A stretch of DNA of 64,000 nt, taken from Odiellus spinosus. Its lineage: Eukaryota; Arthropoda; Arachnida; Opiliones; Phalangiidae. The first letter of the stretch is position 1, and each line of letters opens with the position of its first letter. The stretch is from contig OY987227.1 in NCBI GenBank assembly GCA_963920705.1, positions 18,377,434 through 18,441,433 on the forward strand. Direction: 5' to 3'. A model generated the notes under the pieces. It was not told the DNA's origin. It ran no database searches and was given only the letters and a program-made list of their open reading frames with translations. Of the stretch, positions 13,201 to 24,264 are shown piece after piece. Both the position numbers and the translations under genes were made by a program.

Positions 13201-14128
13201 TTTTGGCTGTAAAGATAAATTTTATTTTTATCCCTGCCTTCGTTTAAAAATTGAAAAGAATCTTGTCTGCGTGGGGTTAACGAGAAAAGGATACCGAGAA
13301 TGAAGCTGAAGAGCACGAAGATGAAAGATAAAAGTTTTGTTTGCTCCGTGTACCGCCAAAGAATATAATTCAATCGAATATATTAATCATCTCTCAAAAC
13401 CCTTTATAAAGGGATGGTAAAGAGGGAAATCAAATTCATAACCTTAACGCCACATGATTTCGTGACGTAGTTAGCAACATTCGAACAAGATGTCGCACCC
13501 ACAACTTCTTTTATAATATGAACTATTAGAAATATAAATTTAAAACTGTAAAATCCCGTACCCAAAATGACTAAGTGTCCGACAAGATCCCTTGGAATTA
13601 TCATTCATAATGATCAATGTTTATTTATATAATATTACATTTTAGTATATTTTCATTCCAATATTTGTTTTCATACCTATCTCATACCATTAGAGGGAGC
13701 CTAGGTTTACCCGGACTGCCAACTCTAGATGCAATTGAATATAGTCAATAAAGCTTCAAAAGTGTCAAAGAAATTGTTATATCAAATATTTATGTGTTGG
13801 TTTCCCATCTTTTCTTCCACATCGCGATTCCTTTACTAGAATCGAATGGATGTTACGTGTTTAGACAAGACTCTGAAGGTTTATTAGGAAAAAAAATCGG
13901 AGATTCGGAATATAGAGAGAGAATCATTTTCAGAAATACTTTGCGGGGAGCCTTTTTTTGTTGTTGTTTTAACAACGGTGGGAAAAGGGGTTACAGATAT
14001 ATTTTTTGTCCTAGCTATTCCATTGAAACTTTGTTACTATTTTTCTGGGATTGAAGATGGATTGGAAAGAAGGGATTTGTGGAGATTTAATTTCGTATCA
14101 ATGTTATGTACTCCACCTCGATATCTGA
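10260..14128. other. Unassigned AT-rich stretch
   Basis: No recognisable gene. A 104-codon minus-strand frame (10352-10666) opens at a TTG codon and has no domain I can name. Around 12520-12760 are phrases of the GGAAATnTCAGGGAAAT type that recur near 42600 and may be remnants of an old repeat family. Confidence 0.45.
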
Positions 14129-14163
14129 TTTTTTTTTTTTTTTTTTTTTTTCTTTTTTTTTTT
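14129..14163. repeat. Poly(T) tract
   Basis: A T23-C-T11 run. It could be the poly(A) tail of a minus-strand retroposon, but no retroposon body is recognisable beside it. Confidence 0.9.
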
Positions 14164-17100
14164 AACAAAAGCGCATGAGATTACTCAAAGTACACGACAG
14201 AAATTCTGACATTACGTATTTTTATGGATATTATTTTAAATTTTTTTCGCACTTTAAAGGCATATTCAAATATGAAAATCAGAATAACAACAGTTGATTC
14301 TCACGACTTCGTTCACAGAAAGTAGTACCTTAAAACTTATTCTGAATATAGTTTTTTAACAATTTTTCTTATCTTAACAAATATAACTCGCCCCTGATTA
14401 CTAGCTTTCCTCTGAACATGCTTGCGCTGTACGTAGAACATTTCTACAGGCGTTGTGTAGAAAATTCATTACAGGATTCCCCCTAGGCTGCTGCTTCTAA
14501 CTTATATCTGCACAGTGTTGCGCCACGTTGAAAAAAACGTCTAAAAGGAGTTCACTATAAAAGTTATTATTTTTTTGTAACCGAAAGTGAAAGGTTAGTT
14601 TTTTTAATGAATTCATAAAGTTCTCAACGGAACTTTTGCGAAATATTTAATAATGCTTTTAATCTAAACTTTTACATAAATTGGGGACAAAAATGTTTTT
14701 ATGGACCTTTCAAAACATTAAAAAGGAGTCTAAAGTGAATTTCGCAAAATTAAACTTTTTTTTTTTCTCTGCTCTCTTTCTAATCTAGAGTGTTTTGTGT
14801 GCTAAAGTGATTTAGCCAAAACCATCTCCGGTGAAGGTTTTCATTTAAATTGGAAGGGGGCTATAAAGCAAACAGTTTTACTTCTATATAAAAATATTTT
14901 TCCCAGCAGAAATCCCTAATGGATTTCTGACGTAAAGTCTCCAATCTATTCAGCGTTTCTTGGTGGTGAAAAAATATCTCCCACTTTATCTTTTGGCGTT
15001 GAAGAAAACTGGATAGGACCGTATAGGAGGGGAGCAGACAAAAAAAAAATAAGGCAATTTATGAATCGATAATGAACAGCCGGTTTCTTACAGAAAGTCT
15101 CATGCCGCGTATTCTTCTCAGGTGTATTTTAATCTTAGAAGCGGAAGTGGCAATGTAGTGTTGCCTGTAAGGCTCTGTTAACGCCCGAGATTTAGTGACT
15201 GAATCTATATTATGCGTAATAAATAGCGTTAAAAATGAAATATCTTAATTTGCTATTTACATGGCTACCACCCGAATTTTCTCTCGAAATAAAAGTGAAA
15301 TTATTGACCTATTTATCCAAGGAATATGAACTGAAAATATAGTGTCAAAAATTTCAAAAATAGAAACGAATTAGAGACAATAATAAATATTCCATTTCAA
15401 GCTCCGCTACCAACCCGAATAAAGGAACCCTGACTCAGTCCGAGTCCAGCATAAGAGCTGTCCCCTTTTTTTATACAGAGCGACTGAGGGAGAATTAAAA
15501 TAAAACTTTTTACCTTGAATATAAAAGTCAGAATATTTCACAACTGATGAGAACTTCTCAAAAATTATACCACTCTTTGGTATTTATTGAAAATAGGTCA
15601 GTTTAGTGACCAAACGTTAGTTTTAGGGGAAAAAATAGTGACTTAATTGAAAATAGGCCCTTAATTTATGCAAAAGCAGTGAAGTCTTAATTAATAATTT
15701 TACGTTACACACTCCATTCCTAAGATTTTTAGTACATATTCTATATTCAAAATGAGATCGAACTGTTGCTACTTTACCTTTGAATTACTCGCGATAGAAA
15801 ATCCACTAGCGTTTGTAACTAAAGAATAAAGCAGACCAATAATTGGGGAGAGGGCATTGAAAAAATATATGTTTCAACTGTGGCTCGTCTTTTTAGAATG
15901 TTCGGAAGCTTCAATTTGCTATCGATTTTCATTTCTTTCTGGGAATAATAGACTGTGAGTAACAAAAGGAAATTGGGGGAAAGGAGGAAAAAAACGTATC
16001 CTGTATTTGCTGGGGGTTGTCTAGATTCTTATTCAATCAAATATCCGATAGTTCAATCGTTACCGAGGGTTTATGCATGCACCCCTTTTCTATATGTATA
16101 GTTCTTTTTTCCCCAATAACTGTTTGCAAACTAGGAAAAGCTTTGGCGGGTTATTAAAACAATTTTAAAACGAATAGACGATATAAAAGTATTTGTTGCA
16201 AACAGTTCTGTAACAATATTGTAGCAACTGGTTGCTTTTTAACGTTGCTCCTTTTAGTTATTGACATTTTCTGTGGGTTGTTTCCTGGCAATGGTTTCTT
16301 ATAAATTGCCTTTCTCTTTCCTCGCAATATTTTTTTCTAAATATTTTCTTTGGACTCTTTATTCCTCTGTACCGATTTGGTTTTCTAGTTTCAGGATATC
16401 TTTCCCATTTCCCACGCGTTGAAACTTGTTTAAATGAACGTTTTGTAGATTTCAAAATATCGAATAAATAAATTTGTATATCTTAAATCATTAATCTCGT
16501 ATTGTAGGGAGATTAAACTAGAATAATCATATAGATTAGTTTCAGGGACTCGTAGACGTACTTAGAACGTTTCAGTTAGGCATATAGGTCGGTGTTTAGA
16601 TCTTAATCTAAACCCTACAAAGGAAGGAAATAGCGCCTCTGCTATTTAGCTATTACCGCGACAATTGACGAAAATTGGTCGAAAAATATGATAACGATTC
16701 AAATTTCTATTGATTTTTTTGCCGATATACAACAATGGGGGAGGAATATATTCTATATAGTCACTGATAGTTCATGGCTTGATTTGGCACTTTTTTTTAT
16801 TACAAATGTCTTGAAAGTTAGGATTATTCTAATACATACTAGGTAGCTGAGGAAGATGGTTTGTCCATTTTGTATTTCCGATATCATTTCAACTACGATT
16901 TGATTTATTACTGACGCCGTCTCAACGTCGAAGTTTGGGGGGAGAAAAAGGGATAGATGTGACTGATAGAAGGCGCCGCTTTGTCGTTGAGGGGAAAAAA
17001 GAGAAATCAACCCCTAAAGACATTTTTCATTAATGTTTGCACTCCGATTCCCAATATCTGTAAACCTTAGCGAAAAGATTGTTGGTTTTTCATCATATCA

Positions 17101-17429
17101 TCTATTTTATAAAAAGAAAAAAAAAAAGATGGCTCGCGGTCACTGGTCTGCCAGTATTTATTTTTACTTTTTAGACAGGATGACCTCTTTATCATCTATA
17201 CATATAAGCGCTTCATCGCGTGTGACCTCTGTGTATTCTGTGTGCCAAGAAGGTTCGACATTGATTTATAACTTTATAAATTCCACACGGTGGAAATGGC
17301 TTATACGAGCTCCCTGTTTTAAGGCCTTCCTATTTTTCATACCCTTTTAGGCCTAAACCTTTTTTATATAAAGGTTATTGCACGTTATTTCCGCCCTATA
17401 TACTGCTCCAATAGGGTGTAGGCATCTTT

Positions 17430-17431
<2 letters not shown>
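14164..17431. other. AT-rich stretch with one R2 repeat copy
   Basis: A repeat copy lies at about 14412-14470 (GTAGAACATTTCTACAGGCG core), related to the pair at 36735-36895. A small hairpin GTTTAGAT / ATCTAAAC is at 16591-16610. Nothing else is supported. Confidence 0.5.

Positions 17432-17463
<32 letters not shown>
17432..17463. repeat. Poly(T) tract, 32 nt
   Basis: A pure T32 run. The minus-strand open frame through it reads as poly-lysine and is an artefact. Confidence 0.95.
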
Positions 17464-17739
17464 CCAATCCCTTCTGATACGAATATTGTGTTGTTTGATA
17501 TACATTGTGTCTAACTGATATTTGTCTATTTTAACGTGGAAATATATACAATAAGGGCTGTAAGTTATACTATTGTTACTCTTCTTCTTTGAAGGGATTG
17601 TGAAACTCTTAAAACAAAATCGTTCCAATTTAAATCCGGTTGTCAGGCGAGTAGGAACAGTGACGGGTGAGATGGGTCAAACCCTACAGCCAAATCACTG
17701 GAGGATGTCCTAATGGGGCCCTTTTTTGTTAGGTTTTGG

Positions 17740-18015
17740 GTTATTAAAGGGATAATGCTACCAATCAAGTGATTTTTATCGATTCCAATCGTTTAAATAT
17801 GCCTAATCCACCAATAAATAAATGTACAAACAAATAATAAACTAGAAATAAATTTAAAACTAACCCAAAAAATATACTTAGCTGGATTCATGGATATCCT
17901 GAATTCCCATATGGGGAGTTCGTTTTAAATTAATTTCTCATTTAATATTTAATTTTTTTATTGGTGGATTAGGCTATTTAAACGATAAGGAATTGCATTC
18001 TCCCTTTAAAATATT
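17740..18015. mobile_element. TIR element, family R3 copy A
   Basis: Inverted repeats face each other: ATCGTTTAAATATGCCTAAT (17788-17807) on the left and GGATTAGGCTATTTAAACGA (17966-17985) on the right. Outer blocks AAAGGGATAATGC and its counterpart near 17990-18010 extend the arms. The interior carries ACCCAAAAAATATACTTAGC (17864-17883). The same interior and ends recur at 40060-40270 and 44682-44830. It is non-coding. Confidence 0.8.
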
Positions 18016-19929
18016 CTTCCCGAGATATAGAATACAATGAGTGGGGGGTCATGACCCACATCTTGCTCAGCGGGAGAAAAAATAGACGCTACACCAGTGG
18101 TTGCGATAGAATACACAAGGTTGATTTCTTGTTTCCTATTAGTTTCTAATCTTATTGGCTCTTAACCTTTATGAAGACTCTGTATAAATGTTAAACTGTG
18201 ACGCGCGTTTGTCCGGTGTACACAAATCGATGCGGTCATTCTCTTTCGAGCGTGTTATGTACCATCGAAACTTCTATCTCTCACTCGCTAATGATCCCGT
18301 AAAATGAATAGTTTACGAGTTAACTTTGAATTCTCCATTGGCTTGACCCGAGTTTCGAATGAGGAATAATTTTAAAGCTCCCGAGTTTCTCTCTTTAACT
18401 TGTAAACACGCAATTTTCGCCCAAATATTGATATTTTAAGAGAGCTTAAATTAACAAAGGTAGGTATAAACTCGTTACAAGTTCGGATTAAATTTTCCTT
18501 ATAACATACTCGAAGTTAAAGGTCACTTGTTAATTTTTCAGTAAACGAGAAATTAAACTCTAGGGAAATAAACACTCGATTTGAGAAGCTTAAATTATAC
18601 TTTTAGTTTCAATATTTATATTATTATATTACATTATGTCTACAGCTGTCTCATTGGTTCGAAACTCAATTTAATTAGCATATGGCCTGGAGGTAATAGA
18701 AATTTCTTTAAGGACCTTTTATTGAAAATATTAATTTATTACTACGAATCCACCGGTGGGATTCAGATTCAAACTTAGATCGACGGAGGAGCTAATCTAA
18801 GTAGATCATGGGACCTAAGGCTGGGCCAATTAATAAGCACCCGCGTTTTAAAGTATAGTCCAGTTTACACTGACTGAAATAGTTCTATTCAAGGTTCTCA
18901 GTGGCTTCAATTCGTTCTTGATGGAACCAATATTCCTAATATATCTAAAATGTTTCGTGGACGTTAAAACTTAATTCAACAACTCCGACCGTTCGAAGGA
19001 GCTTAAATTGTTGTCTCATTTTATGTGTACGTATATAATGCAAACAATTTTCCAAAGTTCCGTTAACTTCCGTACTAAGTTCTGATGAGATCGGTTTTAT
19101 CTGTATTCTAGGCTTAACTTTATGTATTAATCGACCCCAGTATTCACTGGTTATTATAAATATTATCACGAATATATTACGAATTTAATTATCGTAAAAT
19201 AGATCACGTTTTATAACTTTTCCTAGAAATGAAGGTCAACCAAATAAAAATAAAACAATTATAAAGTTTTCCGGCGCACTGAGCGTATATGGCAGAAATG
19301 TACGCGTTAAAATGTTTTTCCACCTAATTTACGCCGAAATTGTTCACGCTCACCTGAGCAATTTAAGCTATATAGTTGGAGGCGTTTTATATCTATATAC
19401 TATATATATAGTTTACGTTTTTACTATAGTTAAGATCACTTTAACCTTTCAACACGTACTACGCTATCCTCCACCCGATCTTACCCAAGTCAAAGGTAAC
19501 CCGATAGCTTTATTCTTACTAAACTCGAATTGATTTTAACTATAAATGTTCGTATTTGCAAAATCTACTTTTATCATTTTTATATTTAACATTGTATATC
19601 AATCCATTAACGGTTCACAATATTGCAAGCCTTTCTTGAATGAGAAAATGTACTATAGCGTTCAAAGGGAGTTACCATTAACGAACATACTTTTATCCGC
19701 TAAATTCCGCTTAAAGTTGCGCTATATTGCAAATTTCTCTTGCCGATATACCCTCCTTTCTAATATAAAATAGATAAAAAGACCTATGGCATCTGTAAAA
19801 CTTGACGGTTAGTCTCACGTAGGAAAATATATGTATATGTGCGTGGGAATATAAAGGAGAGAGGCTGTAGCGACGAACGTGTTTGGAATAACCCCGAATA
19901 AACTATACTCTAACCTTTTATAACTAGAC
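18016..19929. other. Unassigned AT-rich stretch
   Basis: Two consecutive plus-strand frames of about 73 and 75 codons (19312-19533, 19546-19773) are hydrophobic and lack any recognisable motif. I treat them as chance. Confidence 0.45.
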
Positions 19930-20430
19930 ATAATGGTTTATATAGTCAATTTCATCTCGGATTGACAGTCCGCGCGATGCTAGGCATCCTTATGTATCTA
20001 AGTTAACAAATCATAGAGGTAATGTTTATCGTAGCTTTTCCCGCGCTGACAAATCAAAATGTATTATACCAAATATTCAATTTCATTATTTTGCAGCACG
20101 CGGAAAGGTAAGCGCTTCCTTTATGTCTGTAAGTAAACAAAACATAGAGATAATGAGAGAGCGTAGCTTCGCGCGTGCTGCCAAATTGAGGTGGAATTGA
20201 CGATCGTTATAGTTTCATCTCCGTTTGACAGCAGGCCCGAAGCCAAGCGTTTCTTTTAAGTCTAAGTAAAGAAATCATAGAGCTAATGGGTAGAGTAGCC
20301 TTGCACGTAGTATACGAAATCTAAGTGGAATTGACCTGTATTTATAATTTCATCTTGTTTTGACAGCACGCGAAAACGTTTATGCTTCCTTTAAGTCTGT
20401 GTAGCTTCCTACGCGATACCAATTGATTCA
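19930..20430. repeat. Degenerate satellite, about 134-bp period, 3.5 units
   Basis: Four diverged units start with TTTCATCT-like words near 19948, 20079, 20214 and 20350. Each contains TTTGACAGCACGCG-like, CTTCCTTTAAGTCT-like and AAATCATAGAG-like blocks in the same order. The last unit is cut off. Units are clearly related but much diverged, so the array is old. Confidence 0.75.
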
Positions 20431-21928
20431 AATCTAGGGAATACGTATTAAAACAATGGTAGCATCGGGTATGCTTGGAAAGAGGGTCAAGTTATGTTAG
20501 GAAACCTCTCCCGCGTCAAACTCTCCTGTACGCAAATTGCTAAGGTTGCTCGCAAAAAGAACGAAACGACATTATTGTAGCTACACCATGCACGGCCACG
20601 GAGAAGGAGGGATTTTAAGCCTTTGTTATAAAGATACGTATAAGTCTTCTAACGGTTAATTTACCACGATAATTAAAGCAAGGAGGAAGAGATTTAGTTC
20701 ATTATTAGTACTTACGTAATATTATTTGGGTTATAGGCTTTGAAAAATGAGGGGATTTTTAATTTGCTCTAATATTTAGGAAGATTTGCTTCGAAAAACG
20801 TCAGGGATGCGTAACGTATTAATTATTTTGTTCTTATAATAAAATAATTTTTAATCTAGAATTATAAATTATCGGCACATTGTTTATTTGGTCTAGAATA
20901 TTTTGGGGAAAATTTAATTGATCTAGAACGTCGGGAAGTTTCTAAATTGGTCTGTAATGTCAGGGTAAATTTTAAATTTGAATGAAGGGTTGGATACTTG
21001 TTAAATTTTTGTAAAAATTAAAAAAAAAAAATTTAATTGTAAAAATCGAAAATATTTTTCAATTGGTTTAAAATTTGCGTAAATATTTAGATCGGTCCGA
21101 TATTTGCTTACATTTTGATATCCGTCTAAAATTTGTGTAAATTTTAAATTTCTCTGAAAATTCTTCCGTTGGCATTTGTAAGAATCGCGAAATAAGCGAG
21201 ATTTAAAATATATACACTGAGTTCGCGATGACGTAACTAACTACACCCTTTGTAAATACTAAATACTCAGTTGCTTAAAAAGTTGAGAAAAGGTCAGCGT
21301 GAAACATCTGAATATAAATTGTTAATTTGACAAGCTCAAAAAAAAAAATCAAAAAGAAAAACTAATCTAAAAATAAGAAAATTTAAATAGGGGGGCAAGA
21401 CTATGTTTGTAAACGTAACGTTAGATATTATGTCAAAAATATAAATCTCATTTACCGTATAGGGAATAAAAATCTTTGTTAAACTTATAGAAGCAAAGAT
21501 TAAAATCTCGTTTATTTAAACCTCCGCGTGTACCTATTTATACAGATTTTATTCCATTAATCCTTACTTCACGAATACGTATAATATACAATACAATTTG
21601 AGTCGAGTTAGGGAGATATTCGCTCTTTGAAAAGACGGTCTCCATAGCAACACGCACAACAAGGTTAGATATAGTTTCCAGCTTATCTTACACGCTATAT
21701 AGCCGCGCTCTATATACGGCTTTTTTTGCACCACGCGCTCCCGCTTCTCTGTTGGCTTTTCGGCTGCAGTTTTACGGCTAAAAAAGGAGGAAGGGAAAAA
21801 GGAGAGCGGCTATAGAGTCTAGAGAAAGAGTCCCAGATATATAGAACGTGTAGCGTAGAGGGCCCCCAGGGGGGGGGGGAACCACGAGGCCGCTCGAGAA
21901 TTGACCTAGGGGAAGTTAGGGTTTCCAT
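20431..21928. other. AT-rich stretch with low-level internal repetition
   Basis: From about 20870 to 21160 there are degenerate phrases of the form TTGGTCTAGAAT / TTTAAATTTG at irregular 35-40 bp spacing, possibly the remains of a minisatellite. From 21690 the sequence becomes GC-richer, with a G10 run near 21872. No gene is supported. Confidence 0.45.
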
Positions 21929-21968
21929 TAGCTCGATTGGAACGAGCAGGTGGGCACGAGTTCTATCC
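21929..21968 (+). repeat. tRNA-like box A/box B, possible SINE head
   Basis: TAGCTCGATTGG (21929-21940) fits the RNA polymerase III A box, and GAGTTCTATCC (21958-21968) fits the B box consensus GGTTCGANTCC with changes. The interval is only 17 nt, too short for a full tRNA, so the anticodon arm is missing. A tRNA-derived SINE head or tRNA pseudogene is the best reading. A downstream SINE body is not recognised. Confidence 0.4.
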
Positions 21969-23682
21969 CGGACGCGCGCTCCAACTTTGTCCACTGACTT
22001 AAGAACCAATTGAGTTAAAGGCTTCTTGGAAGAGATTCTCTTCGTACCTCTCTAGGCCTTTTTCCGTACCGTTTCTTACGTTAGTAAACGTTCTGTTTCG
22101 AATCGCCTTTAAGGGTCAGGCGGGTAGACTTTACTGCGAGGGGAAAAAAGAAAGAAAATATAGGCCAACGTTACCCTTATACGAAAAATAATAGTTTTTT
22201 TTTTTTTGGAAATCTTCTGTTGAAAGGAATATAGCTTTAACTATAGTTTGTTAGGGTATAAACCCCCTTATTCTTACCCCTTATCCCCCCTTCACTCTGA
22301 TCTATGGGGAATTCTTTATATAGGCGGAAGAACGGCGGGAAGAATAGAGACTGGCCAATCTTTCTTCTATTCGTTCTATCCAACGTCTTTCACCTGCGTC
22401 CCTTTGCAAGTTTCAAAAGTATATCCCAAATAGCGCTATCAGATTTCAGAACGTATAAAGCTATTGGTTCCCATCTTATTTAAGGTATGAAATTGCGTAG
22501 ATCGGGCTAAGTTTGCCGAGTACCTATAGTTTGATAACTGTTGAAATATCTGACTGATTCGGGACTATGGTTTGGGATTGATAGGGAATTTGTTCCTTCT
22601 TTATTCGCGTGATTGTGGAGGATGGAATGAACCAGGAGCTAGGGTGAAATAAGCGTGCTGGTATATGCCTTTTGAATGAAACTTAGTTCCATTACATTTC
22701 TCTTTTAGGTTTGATTTCAGAGAAAGAGAGAGCAAGAGAGAGGGTTAGCGAACGAAATAGTTCAATTTAAGTTTCTAAGGGATTCGCGAGATGAGAAACT
22801 AACCCTTTTCAACTTTTGTGAAGTTAAACTACTCTTTAAAAAAAGTTTTTGTTAGTTAATTTGATTTTTATTATTTCGATTACGGCAATCAAATTGTATA
22901 CATATATTATTTCCCTTTAAATTTTATCCCTTTTGGGTATAGAGAGACAGCAAAGAGCCAAGGGGGAAGAAAGCCTGACGTCATGGCTTACTGGGGGAGC
23001 GCTTGTAACTTGTAAGATCGAATACTATAACTCCCTCACTAAAGAGGAATTACACCGAGGTCTCCCTTGCAAACTCCCTATTATATCGAAACAGGGTAAT
23101 TAAGTCTCGTTTTCGTTACGATTATATTGATAAATAAACTTTAGTTAGCAAGGTTTACATTTTGTATATCAAACCTTCTGGTACATTTTCGGGGGTGAAT
23201 AATAAAATTGTTTCTTTATCAGTGTTAAAATTTCAATGTTTGTTACGTTTCTCGTTAATTTACAATTAACAAAGTTGCAATTTGAACCCTCAAAGAACTC
23301 TAGTAAAAATCTACGATTAAATTAGAAACTCGCGCGTGCTTTAGGTTTTATTTCGCTCGTGGAAATATTAGAAGAATTTCTTTAATTAGCTGCAGATTTT
23401 CTGTCATTATTATTCTTGTTTTTATCCGTATTAAAAAAGGGATTCGGCTTTACAGGCTCAAATGGCAATCTTGTAAATTAGCTAAAAAATAAAAGAGATT
23501 CAACGTTTGAGTTTAAAAACTTATGTATACAAATTTTAAATCTAATCGATTAAAACTATAACAAGTAACACAAAATGGCAGGGGCGGATATTGATATAGT
23601 TTGATCGAAGTGTATATTAATGGCAATAATAGTAAAACCTCTGTATAACCTTTTTTTTATCGCGTTCTTGCGTGTGTAATAT
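21969..23682. other. Unassigned stretch left of the retrotransposon
   Basis: No gene recognised. A GA-rich patch lies at 22719-22748. The sequence is again AT-rich right up to the left LTR. Confidence 0.5.
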
Positions 23683-23811
23683 TGTCACGACCCCAACCAC
23701 ACGTACCCCGCCTTCTACTACACGGTCCTCTGACATTGTACAGCCTTCCCCTGTACAGTCCTCTCACAATGTCATGCCGCAAGTTGCACCTGTTGGCAAC
23801 GAAACCGCGCG

Positions 23812-23844
23812 CCAATCAGAGGCCCGCGCAGCCCCTATAAAAAG
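23812..23844 (+). promoter_or_regulatory. LTR promoter: CCAAT box and TATA box
   Basis: CCAAT at 23812-23816 sits in GCCAATCAGA, a good NF-Y type site. TATAAAAAG at 23836-23844 lies 20 bp downstream. CAGCCCC (23829-23835) and GGGGCTG (23844-23850) form an inverted repeat around the TATA box. Transcription would be expected to start roughly at 23865. The equivalent TATA in the 3' LTR is at 28892-28900. Confidence 0.8.
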
Positions 23845-23911
23845 GGGCTGTAGCCTCACTAACAGACACACTCGCTCCTGCCTCTCTCACCGAAGAACTA
23901 CTCCACGACCA

Positions 23912-24095
23912 GACGCCGATCCCGACTCGAGACCAGACGACGATCCCGGCTCCCGACCAGCTGACGATCCCGGCTCCCGACCAGCCAACGATCCCGGCTC
24001 CCGACCAGCCAACGATCCCGGCTCCCGACCAGCCAACGATCCCGGCTCCCGACCAGCCACCGATCCCGGCTCCCGAACAGCCACCGATCCCGCAG
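23912..24095 (+). repeat. 24-bp tandem repeats in the 5' LTR, 8 units
   Basis: Units are centred on CGATCCCGGCTCCCGACCAG. Unit 1 is divergent (CGATCCCGACTCGAGACC), units 4-6 are identical, and unit 8 is partial. In the pol-tail frame each full unit encodes the eight residues DPGSRPAN or a close variant. The 3' LTR has seven units, lacking the divergent first one. Confidence 0.95.
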
Positions 24096-24198
24096 AACTG
24101 GATAGCGCCGAACCCCGTCCAACCGTACCCAGACGACCGTACTCGCTACGACCCCGAACGCGCATCAATTATAAAGACCTGTAATCCTTGCTTCCACC

Positions 24199-24204
24199 AA
24201 TAAA
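24199..24204 (+). terminator. Poly(A) signal in 5' LTR
   Basis: AATAAA about 18 bp before the LTR end. The copy that would end genomic transcripts is at 29231-29236. Confidence 0.75.
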
Positions 24205-24217
24205 CTATTACAACTAC

Positions 24218-24234
24218 TGGTGGAGGCGCCGGGC
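24218..24234 (+). other. Primer binding site, probably tRNA-Thr
   Basis: TGGAGGCGCCGGG starts at 24221, within 4-8 bp of the LTR end. Read as a complement it gives CGGCGCC, discriminator U, CCA, which resembles the 3' acceptor end of eukaryotic tRNA-Thr as I recall it. The match seems to cover only about 11 nt, because the following bases do not fit the T arm. A second TGG at 24218 gives an alternative register, so the primer assignment is provisional. Confidence 0.55.
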
Positions 24235-24264
24235 AACGACGATCAACCTCTTGCAAGTACCATC

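Larger units (their letters stand above)
23683..24217 (+). repeat. 5' LTR, 535 bp
   Basis: Begins TGTCACGACCCC. It matches 28739-29249 base for base except for one additional 24-bp unit at 23912-23935. The shared sequence ends at 24217; a TG...CA boundary would end it at 24212. It holds a CCAAT box, TATA box, eight 24-bp direct repeats (23912-24095) and AATAAA. The pol C-terminal frame is open through it as well, to a stop at 24182-24184. Confidence 0.97.

Noticed and set aside
19312..19773. Two neighbouring hydrophobic plus-strand frames
   Set aside because: Composition is that expected of random AT-rich DNA; no conserved motif.
21929..21990. Functional tRNA gene
   Set aside because: A-to-B box distance is too short and no cloverleaf can be drawn.
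23887..24168. Antisense frames in both LTRs (66-93 codons)
   Set aside because: Shadows of the 24-bp units in other frames.
23672..24184. Independent 170-codon gene at the left LTR
   Set aside because: It is the LTR copy of the pol tail frame, with a chance upstream ATG before the LTR.
24220..24264. Upstream GTG start for gag
   Set aside because: Eukaryotic initiation there is unlikely. The ATG at 24265 has a good context, and the upstream bases are the primer binding site.
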